From contig JAICSX010000016.1 in NCBI GenBank assembly GCA_025936675.1, positions 1 to 48,591 on the forward strand: a DNA stretch of 48,591 bases, written 5' to 3'. Source of the stretch: Sphingomonas sp. GTDB lineage: Bacteria > Pseudomonadota > Alphaproteobacteria > Sphingomonadales > Sphingomonadaceae. Below, piece after piece: positions 28,287 to 35,647 of this stretch (positions are counted from its first letter, which is position 1; the number at the start of each line of letters is the position of its first letter). The notes beneath the pieces are model-generated. The model saw nothing but the letters and a program-made list of their open reading frames with translations. It was not told the origin of the DNA and did not search any database. A program made the translations under genes and the position numbers.

Positions 28287-28918
28287 TACTTGCCTCCCTT
28301 GGGGCTTACGTCTTGAAGACCACCCTGGCCCGTCGGCGGCTTCGAACGGTACATTTCGACAGCCTTGGTGGCGGCCAACGTGTCCATCGCTCCGCTGTCA
28401 CGGCCGTGAACCAGGTCTTCGGGATTGGCGATCATGGCCGAGAGGTTGGAGTTAACTGCGCAGCCATAGTTCGACGTCGTCTGGTTATTCCAATCGGGCT
28501 GTGACGGCCTGCTCCAGTTCGGGCAGCCGGGCACAAAGGCGCGGCGGCGCGCGACGATCACGCGGACCGAGCCAGGCTGCACAGCACCGGCCGTGACAGG
28601 AGCGCCGGCCGTGACGAGCATTCCATAGCGGCCGGCAACCGTTGCGACCTCGGAGCGTGCTCCGGACACATTGCTGCCGTCGACATAGATCGTATCGCCG
28701 TAGCCGAGGCCGAGGCCCTGGAACCAGCCGTTCAGGCGGTCGCTTTCACCCGGGGCGAGCGATCCACCGGGAGCGGCGGCGTCGAACACATAGTCCGTGC
28801 TTGAGACCACCGGCACGTTGACCGGCGAGGCTCCCATGGCCGGCTTATCCGGCTGACCCGTCGTCTGGCAGCCAGCGAGGACCGAGCCGAGAGCGATGAG
28901 GAGAAACTTCGAGCGCAT
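28286..28918 (-). CDS. cpaD: Pilus assembly lipoprotein CpaD
   Basis: A 210-residue predicted outer-membrane lipoprotein of the Tad system: signal peptide with lipobox VLAGC (cysteine about residue 17). The CpaD-family core follows (DRLNGWFQGLGLGYGDTIYVDG, RVIVARRRAFVPGCPNWSRP and the YGCAVNSNLSAMIANPEDLVHGR block), including two conserved cysteines. MRSKFLL is chosen as the start because it opens the signal peptide; 11 codons upstream in frame have no homology. The TAA stop overlaps the cpaE ATG by one base. CpaD is thought to help the CpaC secretin assemble. Confidence 0.92.
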   Translation of the reverse strand: MRSKFLLIALGSVLAGCQTTGQPDKPAMGASPVNVPVVSSTDYVFDAAAPGGSLAPGESDRLNGWFQGLGLGYGDTIYVDGSNVSGARSEVATVAGRYGMLVTAGAPVTAGAVQPGSVRVIVARRRAFVPGCPNWSRPSQPDWNNQTTSNYGCAVNSNLSAMIANPEDLVHGRDSGAMDTLAATKAVEMYRSKPPTGQGGLQDVSPKGGK

Positions 28919-28947
28919 CGTCGAATCCTTCCTGATGAAGCCGCGGA

Positions 28948-30408
28948 TCACAGCTTGAAACCTGGCGCCGGAGCGGCGACGGCGGCGCCGCCAACCGGGA
29001 CCGCGACACCGGGAGCCGCTGCTGAAGGCGCAGTGAGCGCGGTCGGGTCGACCTTCCCACTACGGCCCTCGAACGTCTGTCCGCCCCAGTCGCGCTGGAT
29101 GTCGTTCGGCACTCGGTAGCCATCGAGCGGAGTCGCGAGCTGACCGGATACCGGACGAACGAGATAGGGCGTGACGATCACGACCATCTCGGTCTCCTGA
29201 CGCTGGAACTTGGTCGAGCGGAACAGGGCGCCGAGGATCGGCAGGTCGCCGAGCACCGGAGTCTTGTCGACGCTGTTGTTGCCAGTGTTCTGGAGCAGCC
29301 CGGCGATCATGAAGGACTGACCCGAGCCCAGCTCCACCGTTGTTTCTGCGCGACGCGTGATCAGCGCCGGGACACGGAAGTTGTTGAGCGAAACGCCATT
29401 CGCGTCGTCGAGCTGACTGACTTCAGGGCGTACGCGCATCGAGATGCGGCCATCGGCGAGGACGATCGGCGTGAAGGCGAGGCCAACACCGTACTGCTTG
29501 TACTCGATGGTGACGGCATTGTTGCCCTGCGACACCGGGATGGGGAACTCGCCACCGGCAAGGAAGCTCGCCGTTTCACCCGACAGCGCCGAAAGATTGG
29601 GTTCTGCAAGGATGGTTGCGAAGCCATCCGTCGCGGCGATATCCAGCGATCCGAGGAGATCGAGACCAAGGATGTGGCCAAAGGCGCCCAGCGTCGTGCC
29701 CGTCGGGTTGATGTTGACGGTTGCGCTGCCCGGGCCGTTGATCGTGCCGGGGTTGCCTCGTCCAAGGCCGAACAGGAAGCCGCCCGTCGTGTCGTGTGAG
29801 AGCAGATTGACCCCCATCGACTTGAGCAGCGACCGGTTGACCTCGGCGATGCGGACCTTGAGCATCACCTGCAGCGGCGTCGCCGACTTCAAGCGAGTGA
29901 CGACCTGCGTTCCTTCGCCGACATAGGCCTGCGTCAGACGCTGCGCTTCGGCGACATCGTCCGGATTGGCGACGGTACCGGTGAGCAGCACGAGGTTGTT
30001 CATCGGCGTCGCCTGGATGCTCGCATCGGGCATTGCCAGGTGCAGCATCTCGCCAAGCGAGCTGATGTTGTTGCCGACGCGGACGTTGGCCGCATAGACA
30101 ACCCGGCCTGCTTTCGACGTCGCGTAGATCGTCGTCTCGCCCTGTGTCTTTCCGAAGACATAGAGCTGGGTCGACGAACGAACCTGGACGTCGGCGATTC
30201 CGTCGTTGGCGACAAACACGTCGCTCATCGGATCCGACAGGCGAACCAGCGTGCCCGTGCCTTTGCTGAGATTCAGCGTCTCGGCAGGCTTGGCGGTGAC
30301 CGGGGCGGCAACTGCCGGAGCAGCAGCGCTGACGGTCCCCAGGGCAATCGCTAGAGCCGCGATCGCAGTGCCGAGGCGTACCCGGCGGGTGATGGCTTGA
30401 GTCTTCAT
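28948..30408 (-). CDS. cpaC: Tad secretin CpaC (RcpA)
   Basis: The outer-membrane secretin pore of the Tad pilus; 486 residues. A signal peptide (1-38, ending PAVAAP) is followed by a pilus-formation N-terminal domain (about 45-120, LSDPMSDVFVANDGIADVQV), a BON-like segment (about 125-190) and the secretin domain (about 200-440, with VPVSQGNNAVTIEY-like and GSGQSFMIAGLLQNTGNN motifs). It ends in a Pro/Ala-rich tail. The start is MKTQAITRRVRLG: ATG at 30408, just one base after the cpaB stop. Homologues are 450-510 residues. It is embedded in the cpa operon between cpaB and cpaD. Confidence 0.94.
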   Translation of the reverse strand: MKTQAITRRVRLGTAIAALAIALGTVSAAAPAVAAPVTAKPAETLNLSKGTGTLVRLSDPMSDVFVANDGIADVQVRSSTQLYVFGKTQGETTIYATSKAGRVVYAANVRVGNNISSLGEMLHLAMPDASIQATPMNNLVLLTGTVANPDDVAEAQRLTQAYVGEGTQVVTRLKSATPLQVMLKVRIAEVNRSLLKSMGVNLLSHDTTGGFLFGLGRGNPGTINGPGSATVNINPTGTTLGAFGHILGLDLLGSLDIAATDGFATILAEPNLSALSGETASFLAGGEFPIPVSQGNNAVTIEYKQYGVGLAFTPIVLADGRISMRVRPEVSQLDDANGVSLNNFRVPALITRRAETTVELGSGQSFMIAGLLQNTGNNSVDKTPVLGDLPILGALFRSTKFQRQETEMVVIVTPYLVRPVSGQLATPLDGYRVPNDIQRDWGGQTFEGRSGKVDPTALTAPSAAAPGVAVPVGGAAVAAPAPGFKL

Positions 30409-30409
30409 C

Positions 30410-31417
30410 TTAGCGAACTCCCACCGGAACAACGGTGACATTATTGCCGCGTGCGATGCGCACGACTGGGCCAGTTGAAACTGGAGCACCGGCCGGCGCA
30501 CCCGCGGAACCGGCGGCCGGCTCGGCGACCGTCTTGGCGGGCACCGTGCGGCGCTGGAAGCGAGACACGTCGCCGCCCGTGCTGAAGGTCGTGTTGTTGT
30601 CGATCGGCCGATTGGCCATCGCCATCAGCATCTGCTTTTCCTGGTCAGGGCTGGTGCCCGCAGGAACCTTAACGTCGCCAGCGGCAACCGCACGCTCGAT
30701 GTCGGCCGAGTTGTCGGCGATCGAGCGCAGCGAGAGCGAGAGCGAGCCGAGGCTCTGAGCAACCGCGATCTTCTCGGCGATGCGCGGAGTGACCTCCAGC
30801 GTGACGTTAGAGAAGGTGCGGACCTGGGTCTTGCCGTCCTGATCCTTGTCGGTGATCCGCTGGTCGGTCGCGAGGACGCGCAGGTTGCGGATGATCGTTT
30901 CGGCCACCTTGAGGGGCGGTCCGTCACCACCGCCCTGGACCTGCTCGGTCAGGACGAGGTCGACATGGTCACCCGGGAAAACGAAGCCGGCGACGCCAGA
31001 AGAGACGTTCACGGGAACCGTGATGGCACGCATGCCGGCGGCGAGGGCAGCGGCGAGGAAGCCTCGGTCCTGCGGGCCGACGAGGGCACCCCGGGTCACT
31101 GGCTGGCCAGCCGTGATCGGATAGCGAACGACCGTGCCGAGCAGCTTCTTGGGATCGCCGTCAGGCTGACCCTCGACATAGTAAGCGCTCTGCATGAGCT
31201 CCTTCGGCCAGGGCTGAAGGGTGAGGCTGTCGACGTCGATGATCGTGCCGGCAGGCAGCGCCTTCTTCGCCACGAGCACTTTCGGTCCGACCGGAACGGC
31301 AGGAGCAGCATTAGCCTGCTGCGCACCGGCACCGGCGAACATGTTCTTGGCCATGACCGCAGTAATCACCGCGATGACCAGCGCTCCAACGAGCAGCGCG
31401 AGCTTCTTCACATCCAT
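30410..31417 (-). CDS. cpaB: Flp pilus assembly protein CpaB
   Basis: A 335-residue periplasmic or outer-membrane-associated Tad protein. An N-terminal transmembrane helix (about 7-25, LALLVGALVIAVITAVMA) is followed by a SAF domain (about 45-115, VAKKALPAGTIIDVDSL), the RcpC/CpaB conserved region (AITVPVNVSSGVAGFVFPGDHVDLVLTE, about 130-170) and a disordered Ala/Pro tail. It follows cpaA by 46 bases and precedes cpaC by one base. CpaB proteins may bind peptidoglycan or glycan and work with the CpaC secretin. Confidence 0.94.
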   Translation of the reverse strand: MDVKKLALLVGALVIAVITAVMAKNMFAGAGAQQANAAPAVPVGPKVLVAKKALPAGTIIDVDSLTLQPWPKELMQSAYYVEGQPDGDPKKLLGTVVRYPITAGQPVTRGALVGPQDRGFLAAALAAGMRAITVPVNVSSGVAGFVFPGDHVDLVLTEQVQGGGDGPPLKVAETIIRNLRVLATDQRITDKDQDGKTQVRTFSNVTLEVTPRIAEKIAVAQSLGSLSLSLRSIADNSADIERAVAAGDVKVPAGTSPDQEKQMLMAMANRPIDNNTTFSTGGDVSRFQRRTVPAKTVAEPAAGSAGAPAGAPVSTGPVVRIARGNNVTVVPVGVR

Positions 31418-31463
31418 GGCGAAATCGCCTCCCCCTTGCGGGCCCCTTGAACAGCCTCAGACA

Positions 31464-31937
31464 TCAGACAAATTGGTTAAGAAAGCGTTGGGTGAGAATC
31501 GCGAGACCGCCAAAAGCGATCGCGACTCCATACGGAATTTCGGGTCTTCCCTCCCTGCGCTGCGCGCGATGCCAGACGACGACGGCGAGCGTCAGAACGC
31601 CTCCGGCAATGGACATCAGCACGAGGAATTTGACGGTGAGCAGCGGCGGAAACCACAGCGCCAACGCTGCGGCGAGCTTGACGTCGCCGCCGCCCATCAT
31701 GCCCGCGAAAAATGCGCAGGCGAGCAGCGCGAAAACTACCGCTCCGGCGGCGAGTTGGACGGCCATACCCGGCCACGGCGTCAGCGCAATCGACAGCCAA
31801 TAGACTGGCGCGGAAAGCGCCACAGCGAGGTTCAGCCGATTCGAAATCGTGAACGTGCGCACGTCGATCACCGCCGCAATGACGAGCATTGCGGCGAGCG
31901 CGACAAGCAGCAGATCGGTAAATGCGCCGTTGAACAT
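31464..31937 (-). CDS. cpaA: Prepilin peptidase CpaA (A24 family)
   Basis: A 157-residue membrane protease that cleaves prepilin signal peptides before pilus assembly. The two aspartates of the A24 family are visible: Asp in VIDVRTFTISNRLN (near 28) and Asp in GGGDVKLAAALA (near 90, the GxGD motif). About five hydrophobic segments are present, and the length is standard for short CpaA. ATG at 31937 is chosen because GGGGTGGG lies about five bases before it; a GTG at 31946 is an alternative. First gene of the tad operon on this strand, 50 bases from the divergent flavoprotein gene. No Flp pilin gene is seen nearby. Confidence 0.9.
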   Translation of the reverse strand: MFNGAFTDLLLVALAAMLVIAAVIDVRTFTISNRLNLAVALSAPVYWLSIALTPWPGMAVQLAAGAVVFALLACAFFAGMMGGGDVKLAAALALWFPPLLTVKFLVLMSIAGGVLTLAVVVWHRAQRREGRPEIPYGVAIAFGGLAILTQRFLNQFV

Positions 31938-31987
31938 GATGCCCACCCCTAGACGGCAGGCCTTTCGAATTCGTAACCGACCGGAAA
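31938..31987. promoter_or_regulatory. Short divergent promoter region (cpaA / flavoprotein)
   Basis: The 50-base gap between the divergent starts of the tad operon and the flavoprotein gene must hold the start signals for both. The stretch CAGGCCTTTCGAATTCG is the least GC-rich part. No convincing -35/-10 pair was found, so this is inference from position only. Confidence 0.3.
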
Positions 31988-33082
31988 ATGGAGAGATTTG
32001 ACATCATCATTGTCGGCGGCGGCATCGCCGGCGCGAGCCTCGGCGCGGAGATCGCGGCGACGCGAAGAACCCTCATCATCGAAGCCGAGGCGCATTGCGG
32101 CTACCATTCGACGGGCCGGTCGGCTGCCTTCTATCTCGAGAGCTACGGTGGCGCCGAAGTCGCCAAGCTCACGCTCGCGTCCGGGGTCTTTCTGGCCAAT
32201 CCGCCGGAAGGATTTTCAGACGAAGGTTTCTTGCGGGTTCGTGGTGACCTTCACCTGACACGGGGAGATCTCCCGGAGCTTCCTTCCTCCGTCGAAACGC
32301 GAGTGGTCGAGCGGCCGGAACTCGAACGGCTCGTGCCGGGAATCAGCGAAGAGTGGAAGCGGGCGTTGTTCGAGCCTGGCTGCGCGGACATCGACGTCGC
32401 ACGGCTGCACGCCGCTTACCTGCGCGCCTTCCGGCGCAGCGGCGGCAGTATCTGGATAGGCGCGCGATTGGAGCGGGCGCAGCCCAACGATGAAGGCTGG
32501 CTGCTCCACTTCGCCGATGCGTCGACTGTCCGCGGGTCGGTGCTTGTGAACGCCGCGGGCGCCTGGGCCGACCAAGTCGCTATCGCGAGTTCCGCCTCGC
32601 CATTGGGGATTGCGCCGAAGCGCCGGACGATGGTGCAGCTGCGCGTCGGGCGCTCGGGCCTGAAGGCGCTGCCGCTTGTCGACGATTCGGACGGCACCTT
32701 CTATTTCAAGGGCGAAGGGGATTCGACGATCTGGCTGAGCCCGCACGACGAAATCGCCAGTGACGCGTGCGACGCCGCTCCGGAAGAGATTGACATCGCG
32801 ACCGCAATTCACCGGTTTGAGCAGGTGGTCGACTGGCCGATCGAGCGGGTCGAGCGCAGCTGGGCTGGGCTGAGGAGCTTCGCGCCCGACCGTCTGCCGG
32901 TCTACGGCTTCGATGCCGGCGTTCCGGGCTTCTTCTGGTGCGCCGGGCAAGGGGGCTTCGGCATCCAGACGTCGCCGGCCGCGGCAAAAATGGCCGCTGC
33001 GCTGCTGCTTGGGGAGGAGCCGGACCATATGGTCGCGCACATCGATCCCGCGGTTTTCGCGCCGAGCCGGTTCAGCAAATGA
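31988..33082 (+). CDS. FAD-dependent oxidoreductase, D-arginine dehydrogenase-like
   Basis: A 364-residue flavoprotein of the DAO family. The Rossmann motif GGGIAGASLG (about 10-19) starts it. Signature stretches shared with Pseudomonas D-arginine dehydrogenase (DauA) from memory are GYHSTGRSAA (about 37-46), FEPGCADIDVARLHAAYLR, VLVNAAGAWAD, PKRRTMV, ERSWAGLRSFAPD and GFFWCAGQGGFGIQTS. A role in oxidising a D- or L-amino acid to the imino acid, feeding the respiratory chain, is likely; the substrate is uncertain. It is a single gene, divergent from the tad operon. A strong hairpin follows 16 bases after its stop. Confidence 0.85.
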   Translation: MERFDIIIVGGGIAGASLGAEIAATRRTLIIEAEAHCGYHSTGRSAAFYLESYGGAEVAKLTLASGVFLANPPEGFSDEGFLRVRGDLHLTRGDLPELPSSVETRVVERPELERLVPGISEEWKRALFEPGCADIDVARLHAAYLRAFRRSGGSIWIGARLERAQPNDEGWLLHFADASTVRGSVLVNAAGAWADQVAIASSASPLGIAPKRRTMVQLRVGRSGLKALPLVDDSDGTFYFKGEGDSTIWLSPHDEIASDACDAAPEEIDIATAIHRFEQVVDWPIERVERSWAGLRSFAPDRLPVYGFDAGVPGFFWCAGQGGFGIQTSPAAAKMAAALLLGEEPDHMVAHIDPAVFAPSRFSK

Positions 33083-33098
33083 TTCTTCGCAAGAAAAT

Positions 33099-33123
33099 GG
33101 GGAGGCGCGGGTGACGCCTCCCC
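33099..33123. terminator. Perfect 9-bp hairpin, bidirectional terminator candidate
   Basis: GGGGAGGCG and CGCCTCCCC form a perfect nine-base-pair stem with a seven-base loop, placed just after the flavoprotein stop. On the minus strand it is followed by ATTTTCTT, a fair U-tract for the rnhA/ispH transcripts. On the plus strand the downstream bases are only partly T-rich. It therefore probably serves the convergent gene pair. Confidence 0.65.
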
Positions 33124-33210
33124 TCACCAACTTTCCAACAGGGGAACGAGAGAGTCGGTGACGGGCGGCTATTTAGTGCCGCACAACGGCTATCAAAAGT
33201 GAACTTTCAT

Positions 33211-33669
33211 TCACAGCCGGTGGTGCGTCCGCTGGTCGTCGGCCGCGGCGCAGGCCAGCGCGTCGACCCGATCGTTCTCAGGGTGACCGCTGTGGCCCTT
33301 TACCCAGCGCCATTCGATTCGGTGTGGCTTGGAAGCTTCGATAAGCTCCTGCCATAACTCGGCGTTCTTGACCGGCTTCTTGTCGGAAGTCCGCCAACCG
33401 TTGCGCTGCCAATTGTGAACCCAGCGGGTGATCCCATCCCGAACGTAGATGCTGTCCGTGTGCAGCTTGACCCGGCATGGCTTCTTGAGGGCCTCAAGGC
33501 CGCGGATGGCAGCCAGAAGCTCCATCCGGTTGTTGGTGGTCAGCGGCTCGCCGCCGGAGAGCTCGCGCTCCTTTTTCCCCGTGCGCAGGAGGACGCCCCA
33601 GCCGCCAGGGCCCGGGTTTCCGCGGCAGGCGCCGTCGGTGAATATCTCGACTTCAGGCAGCTCTGTCAG
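33211..33669 (-). CDS. rnhA: Ribonuclease HI, CTG start inside the ispH end
   Basis: Cuts the RNA strand of RNA:DNA hybrids. Read from CTG at 33669 the protein has 152 residues and all four metal ligands: D12 (FTDGAC), E50 (NRMELL), D72 (HTDSIYV) and D136 (DRVDALA), plus GHSGHPEN. The first ATG (33525) would remove D12. Upstream in frame there is no ATG, GTG or TTG before a TGA 16 bases beyond the ispH stop. Two CTG codons (33669 and four codons on) are the only usual start-like codons. [14 protein letters not shown] then fits the normal N-terminus. The first 17 bases overlap ispH. A sequencing error or frameshift is the alternative. Confidence 0.85.
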   Translation of the reverse strand: MTELPEVEIFTDGACRGNPGPGGWGVLLRTGKKERELSGGEPLTTNNRMELLAAIRGLEALKKPCRVKLHTDSIYVRDGITRWVHNWQRNGWRTSDKKPVKNAELWQELIEASKPHRIEWRWVKGHSGHPENDRVDALACAAADDQRTHHRL

Positions 33670-34621
33670 AAACGAGCCCGCGCGGCAGCTTGAAGATCAT
33701 CCGCTCCGGTATGTGGTCCGCCACTTCCTCGCGGACGTCGAATCGAATCCTGAGCTCGTCGACAACTTCGCGGACGAGTACCTCGGGAGCCGAGGCTCCG
33801 GCGGTGATCCCGACGGTGCCAGGCTCGCCAAGCCACTCCCAATCAATGTCGGCTGCACGCTCGATCAGGCGAGCGGGGACGCCGATTCGCTCGGCGACTT
33901 CGGCGAGACGAAGCGAATTGCTGCTGTTCGGAGCGCCGATCACGAGCATGCGGTCGCACTCGGTCGCGATCGCCTTGACCGCGGCCTGGCGGTTCGAGGT
34001 TGCGTAGCAGATGTCCTCGCTGCGCGGCGCGCGGATCGAGGGGAAGCGGCGTTTCAGAGCTTCGACGATTGCCGCAGTGTCATCCACCGAGAGCGTCGTT
34101 TGCGTGAGGAACGCGAGATTGCTGCTGTCTGCTAGGTCGAGCTTCTCTGCGTCGTCCACGGTCTCGATCAAGGTTATCGAGCCTTCCGGCACCTGTCCGA
34201 ACGTACCGATAACCTCCGGATGTCCCGCATGGCCGATGAAGAGGATGTGGCGCCCTTCCTCGATCAGCCGTTCGGCCTGACGGTGCACCTTGGAAACGAG
34301 GGGGCAAGTCGCATCGACATAGGTAAGGTTTCGGGCCTGCGCTGCCGCGGGCACCGACTTCGGCACGCCATGGGCCGAGAATACGACCGGCCGGTCGTCC
34401 GGCACTTCATTGAGCTCGTCGACGAAGATCGCGCCCAACGAGCGCAAACGTTCGACCACGAAACGGTTGTGGACGATCTCGTGGCGCACATAGACCGGCG
34501 CACCGAAGCGCTCGAGCGCGAGCTCGACGATCTGGATCGCGCGGTCGACACCGGCGCAAAAGCCGCGCGGCGCTGCGATCAGCACTTTCAAGGGAGGCAG
34601 TTCATTCACCGTGCAGGCCAT
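33653..34621 (-). CDS. ispH: 4-hydroxy-3-methylbut-2-enyl diphosphate reductase
   Basis: Last step of the MEP isoprenoid pathway, a [4Fe-4S] enzyme giving IPP and DMAPP. The three cluster cysteines are visible in [23 protein letters not shown] and [29 protein letters not shown] and NSSNSLRL complete the family pattern. The 322-residue length from ATG 34621 fits; ATG 34630 (three codons upstream, MPYMACTV) is a close alternative and the frame is open further up. rnhA follows with overlapping ends. In many relatives thrB stands between ispH and rnhA; it is absent here. Divergent from a lipoprotein gene, with 77 bases between starts. Confidence 0.95.
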   Translation of the reverse strand: MACTVNELPPLKVLIAAPRGFCAGVDRAIQIVELALERFGAPVYVRHEIVHNRFVVERLRSLGAIFVDELNEVPDDRPVVFSAHGVPKSVPAAAQARNLTYVDATCPLVSKVHRQAERLIEEGRHILFIGHAGHPEVIGTFGQVPEGSITLIETVDDAEKLDLADSSNLAFLTQTTLSVDDTAAIVEALKRRFPSIRAPRSEDICYATSNRQAAVKAIATECDRMLVIGAPNSSNSLRLAEVAERIGVPARLIERAADIDWEWLGEPGTVGITAGASAPEVLVREVVDELRIRFDVREEVADHIPERMIFKLPRGLVSDRAA

Positions 34622-34698
34622 GTAAGGCATCGCTTGCAGCCATAGAAGGCCCTTCCTATGAACGCGGCCTGTTCCGTTCGCGCAAGGATCGCCCGCAA

Positions 34699-35340
34699 GT
34701 GAAGTTTCGAAGCACCGCACTGATTGGCCTGATGCTCCTCGCCGGATGCCGCCACACGGGTGATCTCACCAGCGAAAATGGCGGCGGAATCTATGCGGTT
34801 CGAAGCGCCTGTCCGGTCGCGGGCATTCCGGCGGGCACGGGGGACGTCACTTTGTTCAATCCGGCGGACAGCCGCGATTCGACCGCGATCGATGTAACCG
34901 CGACGATGACCCAGCTGCGCTCGACGTGCCAGGACGCTGGCAACGACGTCGTATCGACGGTGACCTTCAGCGTTACCGGCCTTCGGCGCGATTCCGGGCC
35001 CGCACGCCAGGTGGTTCTTCCCTATTTCGACGTCGCGCTTCGAGGCGGCACCGTGATCGAGGCGAAGAAGGTGGGCGCGGTCGCATTGAATTTCCCGGCC
35101 GGCAGTCAGCATGCCTACACGCGTGGCCAGGCATCGATCCGGGTCAACAAGGCATCAGCGACCCTGCCGCCACGAGTGAAGGCGATTCTCACTCGGCCAC
35201 GCAAGGCGGGTGAAGCCGACGCCGCCGTCGATCCGCTGTCGGATCCGGCGGTCCGCGAGGCAGTCGCCAATGCGACATTCGAGCATCTGGTCGGCTTCGA
35301 GATGTCGCAGGACCAGTTCAAATATAACGCCACGCGCTAA
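34699..35340 (+). CDS. Lipoprotein of unknown function
   Basis: A 213-residue predicted lipoprotein starting at GTG (34699) with an AAGGA site ten bases upstream. The signal peptide ends in the lipobox LLAGC (cysteine about residue 17). The mature part looks like one beta-rich domain (about 35-165) with two cysteines (SACPVAG, STCQDAG) that could pair. The tail is helical ([19 protein letters not shown]). No family was recognised. It is divergent from ispH and followed after 72 bases by the glycine riboswitch. Confidence 0.72.
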   Translation: MKFRSTALIGLMLLAGCRHTGDLTSENGGGIYAVRSACPVAGIPAGTGDVTLFNPADSRDSTAIDVTATMTQLRSTCQDAGNDVVSTVTFSVTGLRRDSGPARQVVLPYFDVALRGGTVIEAKKVGAVALNFPAGSQHAYTRGQASIRVNKASATLPPRVKAILTRPRKAGEADAAVDPLSDPAVREAVANATFEHLVGFEMSQDQFKYNATR

Positions 35341-35412
35341 CGCGTTGACTTAATTGGCCGGCGCAGCCAAGGCACGCCGCGTCGCCGGGAGCCGCAAGCT
35401 TCCGGAATGGCC

Positions 35413-35567
35413 GCGCGGGAGAGCTCGCACGCAAGTGCGGCGCCGAAGGAGCAACCGCCCCCGGAATCTCTCAGGCACCAAGGACCGCGCGTGCCTGACG
35501 GTCTGGAAAGAGTTCGCTGACAGGCGGGCCGCCGAAGGGGCAAAGCTCTCAGGCGCGAGAGACAGAC
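35413..35567 (+). ncRNA. Tandem glycine riboswitch upstream of gcvT
   Basis: Two glycine aptamers lie in series in the leader of the gcv operon. Aptamer 1 (35413-35490) is closed by GCGCGG pairing with CCGCGC and contains GGAGAG, GCCGAAGGAGCAA and CTCTCAGGCA, the hallmark glycine-aptamer bases. Aptamer 2 (35501-35567) is closed by GTCTG with CAGAC and contains CCGAAGGGGCAAA and CTCTCAGGC. A ten-base linker joins them. Glycine binding normally turns on the gcv genes. Downstream there is a short hairpin before the start of gcvT, but no clear terminator U-tract. The remaining leader (35341-35412 and 35568-35647) holds nothing else recognisable. Confidence 0.92.
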
Positions 35568-35583
35568 GGGGGCGGCTGGTCGG

Positions 35584-35600
35584 GGCTCGTGGAACGAGCC
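35584..35600 (+). promoter_or_regulatory. Hairpin in the riboswitch expression platform
   Basis: GGCTCGT, GGA, ACGAGCC forms a perfect seven-base-pair stem 16 bases after aptamer 2. The following TTGTCCGTCG is not U-rich, so it is not a standard terminator. It may be an element that switches with the aptamer or a stabilising hairpin. Position and pairing are seen; the role is inferred. Confidence 0.4.
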
Positions 35601-35647
35601 TTGTCCGTCGCACCCTTTGCCGGAGCGCTTTGAATGAGCAGGCCAGA

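Noticed and set aside
35341..35375. Sigma-70 promoter upstream of the glycine riboswitch (TTGACT at 35345)
   Set aside because: The -35-like element is good but no acceptable -10 at 16-18 bases was found.
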